Source: an uncultured Schlesneria sp. (GTDB taxonomy: Bacteria > Planctomycetota > Planctomycetia > Planctomycetales > Planctomycetaceae). Taken from it: a stretch of 64,000 bases of DNA. The position numbers were made by a program, and so were the translations under genes. The DNA lies in the NCBI GenBank assembly GCA_903858935.1, contig CAIOKO010000242.1, positions 25,876 to 89,875 of the forward strand. Reading direction: 5' to 3'. The notes beneath the pieces were generated by a model, which saw only the letters and a program-made list of their open reading frames with translations, made no database searches and was not told the DNA's origin. This document shows positions 19,391 through 28,714 of this stretch, piece after piece. Positions within the stretch are counted from its first letter, which is position 1. Every line of letters starts with the position of its first letter.

Positions 19391-20812
19391 ATGAGTCATT
19401 CACGAGGGGACCTAAGTCGGCAGTGGCAGTCGATCTCTCGCCGGCAACTTCTTCATGCCGCTGGCGTCGGTGCCATGGCCTTGGGGTCACCGGGAATGGT
19501 CGTTGCAGGAGTCGATCCCAACCAAAATCTGGGGCGTGGAGCGGCGCCGAAGTCTTGTATCTTAGTTTTGTTGTGCGGCGGCCCCAGTCATCTCGATACG
19601 TGGGACTTAAAACCAGAAGCACCGGCAGAAATTCGCGGGCCTTACCAGCCGATTTCGACTACGGTCCCCGGAATGAAGATCTCGTCGCTGCATCAGCGCA
19701 TGGCGACGCTAACGGATCATTTCAGTTTGATCCGGTCAATGACGCATATTGGTAACATCAGCAATCATTTTGACGCGATGCATCATTGCCTGAGCGGTCA
19801 AGCCGACGCACCGCTGGACTCACCGTATATCGGCTCAGTCATGGCGAAGGTTCGACCGAACGAGCGTGGCGTCGCTCCGTATGTCTGGTTGATCAAATGT
19901 GTTGGCGACCCGGTTTTCTGTGCGCCGAATATTGGGACGGGAGGTCATCTGGGGGCTGGGCATAGTCCCATGTTTGTCGGGTCAGCAGCGAATCATCCCG
20001 CCATGCCCGGCTTTAAAGCGCCTGAGGAATTGCTTCCTCCGGTATCGTCTGATCGAATGCTTGACCGTCGCCGGTTACTGAATGGCCTGAATCCACCGGC
20101 TGGAGTGGAGAATCATGTCACAAAGGATTGGCAGGATTTGTATGGCCGCGCCTTTGAGTTGACGAATGGGGCAGGTGGGCGCGAGGCCTTCGAGCTGGAG
20201 CGTGAGTCGACCAAGAATCGCGAACGTTATGGAATGCACCCGCTCGGTCAAAATCTGCTGCTTGCCAGACGGCTGGTCGAATCAGGTGTCGGATTTGTCA
20301 CGGTAAATGGATGGACTGGTGCGGCACCGGGTGAAGCGGGCGGTGGTCCTCCGAGTTCAAGCTGGGACATGCATGGCGGGGAAATGGGGATGGGAAATGC
20401 TTTCGGCACGGGTTCATACGGGATGGGCTGGTGTCTCCCTCGGCTTGATGAGGCCCTTTCCGCCTTACTAATCGACCTGAAGGATCGAGGTATGCTTGAG
20501 AGCACACTGGTGGTAGTGGCCGGAGAATTCGGACGGACGCCGCATATTAATGCGATGGCGACGAATCCGGGACGCCAGCACTGGCCATCGTGTTACTCAG
20601 CGATCCTTGCCGGAGGTGGCATACGCGGCGGTGCTGTTTACGGCGAGTCCGATAGGATCGGGGCATACGTCAAAGACAAACCGGTTCGCCCACAGGATCT
20701 TGGTGCCACGATTTATCACGCACTAGATATTCCACTGGAAACTCGACTCGGCAAGGATGGCTTTACCCGGCCTGTCAGTTCTGGTCAGCCGTTGCTGGGC
20801 CTGTTTGGCTGA
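19391..20812 (+). CDS. DUF1501 exported protein
   Basis: A 473-residue DUF1501 protein. Residues 15-45 carry an SRRQLLHAAGVGAMALG twin-arginine signal. Core blocks are LCGGPSHLDTWDLKPEAP, a middle LGQNLLLARRLVESGVGF and VVAGEFGRTPHINA, then RPQDLGATIYHALDIP at the C-terminus. It has GAGGAAG five bases before its ATG. It differs enough from the proteins at 16588 and 25622 to be a separate paralog. It shares the divergent promoter region at 19268-19390 with the PQQ gene. Function is unknown; export to the periplasm is inferred from the signal. Confidence 0.9.
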   Translation: MSHSRGDLSRQWQSISRRQLLHAAGVGAMALGSPGMVVAGVDPNQNLGRGAAPKSCILVLLCGGPSHLDTWDLKPEAPAEIRGPYQPISTTVPGMKISSLHQRMATLTDHFSLIRSMTHIGNISNHFDAMHHCLSGQADAPLDSPYIGSVMAKVRPNERGVAPYVWLIKCVGDPVFCAPNIGTGGHLGAGHSPMFVGSAANHPAMPGFKAPEELLPPVSSDRMLDRRRLLNGLNPPAGVENHVTKDWQDLYGRAFELTNGAGGREAFELERESTKNRERYGMHPLGQNLLLARRLVESGVGFVTVNGWTGAAPGEAGGGPPSSSWDMHGGEMGMGNAFGTGSYGMGWCLPRLDEALSALLIDLKDRGMLESTLVVVAGEFGRTPHINAMATNPGRQHWPSCYSAILAGGGIRGGAVYGESDRIGAYVKDKPVRPQDLGATIYHALDIPLETRLGKDGFTRPVSSGQPLLGLFG

Positions 20813-20950
20813 CTATTTCGCAGGAAACGAATTGCGGTCCATTTGTTGATTTGATTTGCGCGTGGGCTTAAGTCCCATTCGTGTGGCCTGCTTCAGGGCT
20901 CGGCGGGATTATTGCCTTTCCGAAGCCGTATCCTTTACCGCAGTGGGTTG

Positions 20951-21325
20951 CTACGCAACCTCAGTCTGATTGACTTCTGGATGGATCGAAACAGGGCCCG
21001 AACCTTTGTGCCCATTCGTATCGAAGACCGCGCCGCCGTAAAAGTACCACGGCAAAATTGCGAGAAGTTCTGCGGCGTATTCTGGTATCACAGTTCTTGA
21101 TTGCTTCATCGAAATCGGACCGCGATACCATCGGTTGGGGCGAGAAAACACTTCTTCGTTGATAGAGCAATACAGCCAGCGGCTACCACAAAATCGACAG
21201 TCGAAGAGACTGACGTTACTGAAACTCCCAGCCATCGAATCAGCACCGATGTCAGTTTCGTGAAACACTTCGACACCGCATTTGGGGTCTAAACACTGAC
21301 ATTCCAATTCGGTAGTATCGCACAT
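20951..21325 (-). CDS. Small cysteine-rich hypothetical protein
   Basis: A 124-residue protein with no family I recognise. Cysteines are grouped: Cys2, 9, 11 and 16 near the start, then Cys43 and Cys46 (CRFC) and Cys53, a layout that suggests a zinc-binding knuckle. The C-terminal half is not obviously structured. GAGG stands nine bases before the ATG at 21325, and there is no competing frame in this spacer, which is why I accept it as a gene. It has no signal peptide, so it is probably cytoplasmic. Confidence 0.55.
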   Translation of the reverse strand: MCDTTELECQCLDPKCGVEVFHETDIGADSMAGSFSNVSLFDCRFCGSRWLYCSINEEVFSRPNRWYRGPISMKQSRTVIPEYAAELLAILPWYFYGGAVFDTNGHKGSGPVSIHPEVNQTEVA

Positions 21326-21585
21326 ATCAAAGCCTCACGGTTCTCAGGGCTGACCGTCGATGAACGAATGATTTCATTCAATTTCGAAATCATTCAATTA
21401 ATCAGACGACTGAACGTTACAAGTCGCAGCCGAATTCGCAAAGGCCTTTTCTGCTCCGTTCATCTCGATTTCAGTTTTCTGCCTTAAACCCATTAAGAGT
21501 ATCTGAAATATTGGATCAGCCACGTCGCTTAGATGAGTGATTTTACCTGTCGTTAGAGAATCACTTGACGACAGCGATGGTTTCG

Positions 21586-22317
21586 TCAGGCGTTCTGATA
21601 GTCATTACGAAATTGTGACGTCATTTTGGAAAGAGATGACTTTTGTTGTCCGTCATTGTCAAAGTTTTCTCTCGCCAACCAATTTTGGAACACGACGTTT
21701 AAAGCAGGCCATTCGCTATCGATGATCGAATACCAGGCCGTGTCACGACTTCTTCCTTTATAGACTGCCGCCTGGCGGAAGATCCCTTCAAGCTGAAATC
21801 CAAGTCGTGTTGCGGCTCGCCTGGAAGGGAGGTTCAACGTATGACATTTCCATTCGTACCTGCGGTAACCCAGATCGAAAGCTCGTTCCATCATGAGATA
21901 CATAGCTTCGGTTGCTGCAGGCTTTGCCTGTAGTAAAGGCGAGAAATTGAGGTGTCCGACTTCAATCGAACCGTGTCTGGGATCGATTCGCAGATAGCTG
22001 CAAACACCGACCGCTTTGTTTGTTTTTAAATCGATAATGGCAAAAAAGAGAGGATCGCTTGCCGTTGCTGATTGATCTAGCCAGGTATGGTAGTCGTCGA
22101 AGTTCGCAAATGGGCCGTACGGCAGATAGGTCCAGTTCCGTCCCTCTTGATCTGCCAAGTTCGCACGATAGAGGTCAACTGCATGCCGCGCGGGCTCTAG
22201 TGGTTCAATACGACAAAAGCGACCTTGCATCGGTGCACGCGCCGGCAGGGCAGGCGGCAACCAGTTTGGAACCAACTGTCCAACAGGCTGCCCGAGCGGA
22301 TTCATCTCATGTTGCAT
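21586..22317 (-). CDS. GNAT-family acetyltransferase (RimJ/RimL type)
   Basis: A 243-residue acetyltransferase that would transfer an acetyl group from acetyl-CoA to an amine, probably a protein N-terminus or small molecule. The RimJ/RimL pattern is seen in the ICR-like start GRFCRIEPLEPARHAVDLY, the central AVGVCSYLRIDPRHGSIEVG and the CoA-binding ERAFDLGYRRYEWKCH, then RAATRLGFQLEGIFRQ. The frame runs to 22431, but GAGGA lies five bases before the second of two ATGs, at 22317, and the extra residues are outside the family. It is divergent from the DUF1549/1553 gene. Substrate unknown. Confidence 0.85.
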   Translation of the reverse strand: MQHEMNPLGQPVGQLVPNWLPPALPARAPMQGRFCRIEPLEPARHAVDLYRANLADQEGRNWTYLPYGPFANFDDYHTWLDQSATASDPLFFAIIDLKTNKAVGVCSYLRIDPRHGSIEVGHLNFSPLLQAKPAATEAMYLMMERAFDLGYRRYEWKCHTLNLPSRRAATRLGFQLEGIFRQAAVYKGRSRDTAWYSIIDSEWPALNVVFQNWLARENFDNDGQQKSSLSKMTSQFRNDYQNA

Positions 22318-22461
22318 CATCGTCCTCAGTAAAAAATGCTCTAATTGAACCGTCCGAGTCGTTGAAGTATAGACGATGCCCGGAGATTTCGGGTGATCCT
22401 GCGTTCCATTAGATCGAACCACTGAATTCATTCCGACAGAAAAAAGGAGTAGACTTACGGC

Positions 22462-25400
22462 ATGAGTTTACACACGCGAGATCTCTGTGTGCTGGTTTTG
22501 GCCTGTACCTTGTCGACCGACTCGGTGCGATCGCTTGAGCTATCGGCAGCTGAATATGATGTTCCATTGTGGTCGTTTCAAGCCGTACAGGCTGTGAACC
22601 CTCCTGAGACGCGTGAGAAAGACTGGGGGCAGTCTCCCGTCGATCAGTTTATTCTTGCTGGACTTGAAGGGCACGGACTAAATCCGGCACCTCGCGCCGA
22701 CCCAAGGACGCTACTTCGGCGGGCGACGTTTGATCTGACGGGACTTCCTCCGACACTGGCAGAGATTAACGACTTTCTCGCCGATGTGTCGCCGGCAGCC
22801 TTCGCTGATGTGGTTGATCGACTTTTGGAATCACCGGGTTATGGAGAGCGTTGGGGGCGGCATTGGCTGGATGTTGTTCGTTATGCCGATGCGAGGGATC
22901 TGATTCAGTTACCTGCAGAAAGTGATTTCCGCGAAGCATGGCGTTATCGCGACTGGGTTGTCACGGCGTTCAATTGTGATTTTCCATACAATCAATTCAT
23001 CAAACAACAGATTGCAGGGGACTTGCTGCAACCCACGGACGCGAGTCAGATCGATGCAGATGCGATTATCGCAACGGGAATGCTGGCGATCGCAGACTTT
23101 GTTCCCGGCGATGTCGACAAGCAACAGATGATCGCTGACTATGTGAACGATCAAATCGACGTCGTAGGACGTTCGATTCTCGGACTGACATTGGCTTGTG
23201 CTCGCTGCCACGACCACAAATTTGATCCCATTTCCACCGAGGACTATTACTCACTCGCCGGAATCTTCTTCAGTTCTCGGCTAGTTCCAGGGCCAATCAA
23301 GGGAAATACGCCTCTTGTTCGCGTGCCACTGCTGCCAGCGACAGTAATCGCTGCCATCGAAGCCAGTCAGGCTCGTGATAAATCACGAGTGGTTGCGTTG
23401 TCCAGCCAAGTGAGCCATATCATTGAGCGTGAATATCGTTCATACCTTGAAAGACAAGTGGAAACTGAAACACAGAGATACCTGCTCGCGACCTGGCATG
23501 TCACTCATTCGCAATCAGGGCAAGTTCGGCCGGACATACACGAAGTCGCAAACCAGAATGGGCTGGACGCAGCAGTACTAAGTCGCTGGATTACCTGCTT
23601 TGACGAGAAACGGCCACATCCCGCACTGGTCGAGATTCTTCATTCCGCAGAAAAATCAGTGGCAGAAGCGCTGGTCAGCAAGTTGGCTGCAAAGTTGTTA
23701 CAGGTCGCGGACCGTCGTCGGGAACGCCTGAGACATAACATTGTGAATAAGGCGGGTGATCAGATTGCGATCCTGAAATTTCAAGCCGACGACCGACGCA
23801 TTGTTACTGACAATCATCAGTATGTAACGACATGGCCAAATCGAGGCAGTCGCCTCGAAATTGCGTCGACTTTGCCTGAGACGACGGGCCCACTTTTGAC
23901 AACAACGGACATCGACGGACAAAGCCGGTCCGTGCTGCGTTTTGCTGGAAAGGAATTGTTGAAAACCCCGGGTTCAGTGCCGTTAACGGGCAGCTTGTTC
24001 GTCGTGTTTCGTTCGGATCCAGCAGGATCAGCTGGACAGCGGTTGGTTGGTTGGGAAGACGCTGCATTTGGTCAGCATGGATTGGGAATTATGACCGATG
24101 GGGCGGGAGCGATTCACGCGATTTTGCGGCGAAACGGTGCGAGTGGAGATGTTGTTGTTCCGGTGCCAATCAAGGTTGCGCCGATGTCCGGATTTCAAGT
24201 TGTGAGTATTACTTGGGGGCCAAATGGCGTGGCTGTGTATCGTGACGGCCAGCGAGTCGGAAGTAACAAGGGAATTGATTCCGTCTCATCTGACCCTGTG
24301 ATTACTTCATTAATGATCGGTTCAGCCGGTTCAGGTCCAAGTCCTAAGTTTCAAGGGGACCTGGCTGAACTGCAAGTTTTCGATTCTCCTCTTGATGACG
24401 AGGCTCGGCAGCGAATCGAAACGGAGCTGAAGAATCATTGGGTTTTAAATTCCGGAACAGAAAATACAATCGACCTCATCGAGGATCTGTACCAGGAATT
24501 AATTTCGTCAGTCAGCCCGTTTCATTTGCTCGATTCAGAACGTGAAAAGAAGTTGCCAGGCGAAATTGGCCAGCAGTTGGCGGATCTTCGATATGAGCTG
24601 GAGACGATTCAGAAGAAGCCGCCACGTGAGATTCCTCGAGCCGTCGCAGTATTGGAAGGAGGCCCGCCAGGGACACCTCACGAAGGGTTTCACGATGCCC
24701 AGGTTTATTTGAGAGGTAACCATGCGAATCCGGGAAAAACTGTGCCACGCGGCTTCCCGAAATCCATTGCTGGCTCTAACCCATCCGCGATCAAAGGAGG
24801 GAGTGGTCGCCGGGAGCTGGCGGAATGGGTGATCAGTCCCCAAAACCCGCTTACTGCCCGGGTCATGGTCAACAGAATCTGGCAGCATCATTTTGGTGTC
24901 GGACTTGTTCAGACTTCGGCGAATTTCGGTTCGATGGGTGATCGCCCCAGTCATCCAGAGTTACTCGATTTTCTTGCTACTCGGTTCATTGAATCAGGTT
25001 GGTCGGTCAAAGCGATTCATCGGATGATTATGTTATCCAGTGTTTATCAGCAGACCTCGGCATCGAATCCCGACGGCTTGGCTAAGGATCCTGAAAATCG
25101 ATTGTTATGGAGGTCGCACCGCCGCCGGTTAGAAGCCGAGGTTTTTCGCGATAACCTTTTTGCGGTGGCAGGGAGGCTGGACAGGACGCTTGGTGGCCTT
25201 GGATTTCAGGACATTTCGACCCCTCGTCGAGGCCTGTACATGATGTCGGTTCGGACAGGGACCAAAAATGCCGAGTTCGGGCCGTTGTTTGATGCGCCGG
25301 ATTGTAGTGGTATCGTCGAACGCCGAAACGAATCGATTGTCGCACCTCAGGCGTTTTTTTTGTTGAACGATCCGCTCGTCACGTCTTTAGCCTGCTCACT

Positions 25401-25605
25401 CGCTGATCGGGTCGTTCGTCAAGCGGACGCGGGAACGGATCTAGAACGGATTTGTCGACTCTACGAGATGACGCTCGGCCGTTCGCCGTCAGAAGAAGAA
25501 ATCGATGTTGGTACGTCGCTTCTTTCCGATACGACTCAGCCCGACAACTGGTGCGGTTATTGCCGATTGATTCTGTCAACGAACGAGTTCATGTTTGTTG
25601 ATTAA
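22462..25605 (+). CDS. DUF1549 / LamG-like / DUF1553 exported protein
   Basis: A 1047-residue planctomycete protein. After a weak signal peptide, DUF1549 fills about 55-265, with the RRATFDLTGLPPTLAEINDF block, the ERWGRHWLDVVRYAD block and, at its end, CARCH (246-250), a CxxCH motif that could bind c-type haem. Residues about 480-660 look like a LamG/concanavalin-like jelly-roll inserted in the middle. DUF1553 follows at about 790-1040 (NRIWQHHFGVGLVQTSANFG, then LMYWRSHRRRLEAEVFRDN-like). The N-terminal PSCyt1 cytochrome domain seen in many relatives is absent. A DUF1501 gene follows 16 bases later, the usual partner, so the two are probably co-transcribed and act together outside the cytoplasm. 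AAGGAG lies some 14 bases before the ATG. Confidence 0.9.
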   Translation: MSLHTRDLCVLVLACTLSTDSVRSLELSAAEYDVPLWSFQAVQAVNPPETREKDWGQSPVDQFILAGLEGHGLNPAPRADPRTLLRRATFDLTGLPPTLAEINDFLADVSPAAFADVVDRLLESPGYGERWGRHWLDVVRYADARDLIQLPAESDFREAWRYRDWVVTAFNCDFPYNQFIKQQIAGDLLQPTDASQIDADAIIATGMLAIADFVPGDVDKQQMIADYVNDQIDVVGRSILGLTLACARCHDHKFDPISTEDYYSLAGIFFSSRLVPGPIKGNTPLVRVPLLPATVIAAIEASQARDKSRVVALSSQVSHIIEREYRSYLERQVETETQRYLLATWHVTHSQSGQVRPDIHEVANQNGLDAAVLSRWITCFDEKRPHPALVEILHSAEKSVAEALVSKLAAKLLQVADRRRERLRHNIVNKAGDQIAILKFQADDRRIVTDNHQYVTTWPNRGSRLEIASTLPETTGPLLTTTDIDGQSRSVLRFAGKELLKTPGSVPLTGSLFVVFRSDPAGSAGQRLVGWEDAAFGQHGLGIMTDGAGAIHAILRRNGASGDVVVPVPIKVAPMSGFQVVSITWGPNGVAVYRDGQRVGSNKGIDSVSSDPVITSLMIGSAGSGPSPKFQGDLAELQVFDSPLDDEARQRIETELKNHWVLNSGTENTIDLIEDLYQELISSVSPFHLLDSEREKKLPGEIGQQLADLRYELETIQKKPPREIPRAVAVLEGGPPGTPHEGFHDAQVYLRGNHANPGKTVPRGFPKSIAGSNPSAIKGGSGRRELAEWVISPQNPLTARVMVNRIWQHHFGVGLVQTSANFGSMGDRPSHPELLDFLATRFIESGWSVKAIHRMIMLSSVYQQTSASNPDGLAKDPENRLLWRSHRRRLEAEVFRDNLFAVAGRLDRTLGGLGFQDISTPRRGLYMMSVRTGTKNAEFGPLFDAPDCSGIVERRNESIVAPQAFFLLNDPLVTSLACSLADRVVRQADAGTDLERICRLYEMTLGRSPSEEEIDVGTSLLSDTTQPDNWCGYCRLILSTNEFMFVD

Positions 25606-25621
25606 TTTGAGCAGGTCTCAC

Positions 25622-27061
25622 ATGGATTCACATTCTTACCATTCGATGTCGAGCGAGCAATTCGATTTGCCATTGAATCGTCGCGAATTGTTGAGGCGTT
25701 CCGGAGGTGGATTCGGCGCGCTGGCACTTTCTGCATTGATGGCGGATGAGACTGTCTCTGGGGCGGAATTGAAAGCCGAGGAACCTGGCGCTTCGTTGAT
25801 CGTCAAGCGACCGCACTTTACAGCCAGGGCAAAGCGGGTGATTTTTCTTTTTATGCCCGGCGGTCCATCGCAGGTCGATACATTTGATCCCAAGCCGCAA
25901 TTGACCAAAGACGACGGTAAACCATCGCCAAAGTTGTATATCGGGCAACAACGCAATCTGATGGCTTCTCCTTGGAAATTCCGACAATATGGCCAGTCAG
26001 GACTCGAAGTCAGCGAGCTTTTTCCTCAAACCGCTAAACGAGTTGACGATCTCTGCGTGATTCGCTCGATGGTGACGGACGATCCAAATCATCCCGGTGG
26101 GTGTTTATTAATGCACACGGGAGAGCGCGTCTCGTCCCGACCGAGTTTGGGTGCCTGGGTTACCTACGGTCTCGGGGCCGAAAATCGCAACCTTCCGGGG
26201 TTCGTAGCTGTCGGGCCGGGACCGATCATCGAAGGAGCTCGTCAGTACGGATCGAGTTTCCTGCCAGCGGTGTATCAGGGAACATTTGTGTCAAACCCTG
26301 ATCAACCGCTGAAGAACCTGTCGGCATCCGTTTCTGATGATCGGCAGCGCCGTGAGTTGAATGCTTTAAATAGGCTTAATGAATTGCATCGGAATGGCCG
26401 TGCTGATGACAGTCGGTTGAGTGCCCGGATTGATTCATTCGAGTTGGCCTATCGGATGCAAACCGCTGCACCGGAGGCGTTCAGCCTTGCGGGAGAAACG
26501 GAAGAGACCGGGAAGCTTTATGGGATCGATCAGCCCGCGACCCAAACGTTTGGAAAGCAATGTCTTTTGGCACGACGACTGGTGGAACGTGGCGTGCGAT
26601 TCGTACAGCTGTATCATACGACGGGTGGCTTTCAACCGTGGGACCAGCATAGTGATCTTAAAGCCGGTCACGAAAGGAATGCTTTCGCGACCGATCTTCC
26701 GATCGCCGCGCTGCTTCACGACTTGAAGCAGCGCGGGTTGCTGGAGGACACGCTCGTCATCTGGGGCGGCGAGTTCGGAAGAACTCCTGCACGAGAAGGA
26801 ACAGCCAATGGCCGCGACCACCATCCGTTTGGATTTACAATTTGGTTAGCCGGAGGTGGAGTAAAGTGTGGAATTAAGTATGGCGCGACCGACGAATATG
26901 GCTGGGACGCGATCGAAAATCCTGTCCATATTCACGATCTGCACGCGACCATCCTGCATTTGCTTGGGCTTGATCATGAATTGCTCACCTATCGGTTTGC
27001 CGGTCGCGACTTCCGCCTGACCGATGTCTATGGAAATGTAGTGAAAGAAATTCTGGCGTAG
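25622..27061 (+). CDS. DUF1501 exported protein, partner of DUF1549/1553
   Basis: A 479-residue DUF1501 protein immediately downstream of the DUF1549/1553 gene, the standard operon in planctomycetes. The signal is a twin-arginine type (NRRELLRRSGGGFGALALSA) after a short N-terminus. Core motifs are FMPGGPSQVDTFDPKPQL, KQCLLARRLVERGVRFVQLY and IWGGEFGRTPAREG, then DLHATILHLLGLDHELL near the end. AGCAGGT sits before the ATG at 25622, preferred to an in-frame ATG at 25595 that would overlap the previous gene. The stop codon is part of an 18-bp inverted repeat. Role unknown. Confidence 0.9.
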   Translation: MDSHSYHSMSSEQFDLPLNRRELLRRSGGGFGALALSALMADETVSGAELKAEEPGASLIVKRPHFTARAKRVIFLFMPGGPSQVDTFDPKPQLTKDDGKPSPKLYIGQQRNLMASPWKFRQYGQSGLEVSELFPQTAKRVDDLCVIRSMVTDDPNHPGGCLLMHTGERVSSRPSLGAWVTYGLGAENRNLPGFVAVGPGPIIEGARQYGSSFLPAVYQGTFVSNPDQPLKNLSASVSDDRQRRELNALNRLNELHRNGRADDSRLSARIDSFELAYRMQTAAPEAFSLAGETEETGKLYGIDQPATQTFGKQCLLARRLVERGVRFVQLYHTTGGFQPWDQHSDLKAGHERNAFATDLPIAALLHDLKQRGLLEDTLVIWGGEFGRTPAREGTANGRDHHPFGFTIWLAGGGVKCGIKYGATDEYGWDAIENPVHIHDLHATILHLLGLDHELLTYRFAGRDFRLTDVYGNVVKEILA

Positions 27062-27098
27062 TGTGGAACAAGCTCGAAGTGAGCTTGTCCCACACTAC
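27058..27098. repeat. 18-bp inverted repeat including a stop codon
   Basis: Arms 27058-27075 and 27081-27098 are complementary at 17 of 18 positions, with a GAAGT loop. The TAG stop codon of the DUF1501 gene lies in the left arm. No T run follows on either strand, so it may be a terminator of reduced type or a mobile palindrome. Confidence 0.7.
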
Positions 27099-27195
27099 AG
27101 TTTATGTCCTCATCGCGCTGGAGTGACGGATCTCGGCGCGGTAATCTGCTCGCAACATGTTTACGTTCAATTGACCTCGTTTCTGGAGAACTCTC

Positions 27196-28659
27196 ATGGC
27201 ATCCACAAAAGTTGCCGCACCAACGATTCGACAAACAAACATGCTGATCGGTGGCAAGTGGCAAGAGTCGCTAGGAGGGAAGCGCTTTCCGACGGTTAAT
27301 CCCGTGAATGAAAAGGTCATTGCTGATGTTCCCGATGGAAACGAAGCTGATGTTGACGCTGCGGTCAAAGCAGCACGAACAGCCTTTGAGTCCGGTCCTT
27401 GGAATAAAATGGACGCTCGCGACCGAGGTCGTTTAATGAACAAGCTGGCGGACTTGATGGAGACAAACCTTGACGAGCTGGCGGCATTAGAAACGCTTGA
27501 CAACGGAAAACCAATCCGCGATTCGAAGACTGCGGATCTGCCGCTCGCCATTGATTGCTTGCGTTACTATGCCGGCTGGGCCGATAAGCTGTCGGGAGAT
27601 ACGATTCCGATACGTGGAAATTACTTCTGTTATACGCGACGCGAACCCGTCGGGGTCGCCGGACAGATCATCCCGTGGAATTTTCCGATCCTGATGGCGG
27701 CCTGGAAATGGGGCCCTGCTTTGGCGGCTGGTTGTACCATCGTGATGAAGCCTGCCGAACAAACTCCGTTAACTTGCCTGCGTATGGCGGAACTGGCTCA
27801 GGAAGCGGGAATTCCAGATGGAGTGATCAACGTCGTGACAGGCTATGGTCAGACAGGTGCGGCCATCGTTAAACATCCCGGGGTCGATAAAATTGCGTTC
27901 ACAGGTCACTACGAGACCGCACAGAAAATTATGGTTGATGCAGCCGGGACTCTTAAGCGACTGACGTTCGAGTTGGGAGGCAAAAGTCCGAATGTCGTGT
28001 TCGCCGATGCGGACCTTGATGCCGCAGTGGCGGGAGCCGAGTTCGGTCTGTTTTTCAATCAAGGCCAGTGCTGCTGTGCGGGTTCGCGATTGTTTGTCGA
28101 ACAACCGATCTATGATAAATTCGTGGACAAGTTGGTGGCTCGGGCGAAGACTCGAAAGTTAGGTGACCCATTTGATCCGAAGACGACTCAGGGGCCACAG
28201 GTGGATTCAGACCAGTTCCAGAAGATTATGAGTTACATCGACAAGGGAAAGACTGAAGGAGCTCATTGTCTGACGGGAGGTACTCGGTTCGGAGACGAGG
28301 GATTCTTCATTGAACCGACAGTCTTTGCCAACGTCACCGACAACATGTCGATCGCCCGGGACGAGATATTTGGTCCGGTTCTCAGTGTATTGCCGTTCAA
28401 GAACGCTGACGAGATCATCGAGCGCGCAAACAGCACTTACTACGGTCTCGCTGCAGCCGTATGGACTCGCGACGTCGCCAAGGCTCACAAGTTTGCCGCC
28501 AGTGTTCGAGCCGGAACAGTCTGGGTCAATTGTTACGACGTCTTTGATGCTGCTGCTCCATTCGGCGGTTTCAAAATGAGTGGTATGGGTCGCGAATGTG
28601 GTGAGATTGGGCTTTCGAACTATACTGAATTGAAAACCGTGACGATGAGTTTGACGTAG
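27196..28659 (+). CDS. Aldehyde dehydrogenase (NAD(P)+-dependent)
   Basis: A 487-residue enzyme oxidising an aldehyde to a carboxylate with NAD(P)+ in the cytoplasm. The family residues are present: oxyanion-binding Asn162 in PWNFP, Lys185 (MKPAEQTP), the general base Glu259 in FELGGKSPN, and the nucleophile Cys293 in [10 protein letters not shown]. The FTGHYETAQ nucleotide-binding stretch departs from the common FTGSTEVG. Such plain class members act on acetaldehyde, retinal or betaine aldehyde in other organisms; nothing here picks one. GGAGA precedes the ATG. Four genes from here to cysS share a strand, with short gaps up to 31494. Confidence 0.93.
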   Translation: MASTKVAAPTIRQTNMLIGGKWQESLGGKRFPTVNPVNEKVIADVPDGNEADVDAAVKAARTAFESGPWNKMDARDRGRLMNKLADLMETNLDELAALETLDNGKPIRDSKTADLPLAIDCLRYYAGWADKLSGDTIPIRGNYFCYTRREPVGVAGQIIPWNFPILMAAWKWGPALAAGCTIVMKPAEQTPLTCLRMAELAQEAGIPDGVINVVTGYGQTGAAIVKHPGVDKIAFTGHYETAQKIMVDAAGTLKRLTFELGGKSPNVVFADADLDAAVAGAEFGLFFNQGQCCCAGSRLFVEQPIYDKFVDKLVARAKTRKLGDPFDPKTTQGPQVDSDQFQKIMSYIDKGKTEGAHCLTGGTRFGDEGFFIEPTVFANVTDNMSIARDEIFGPVLSVLPFKNADEIIERANSTYYGLAAAVWTRDVAKAHKFAASVRAGTVWVNCYDVFDAAAPFGGFKMSGMGRECGEIGLSNYTELKTVTMSLT

Positions 28660-28714
28660 TCCTACAATTCTTCCGTGTGACAAAAGCATCGAAACGCCCG
28701 AACGGAAGATAATC

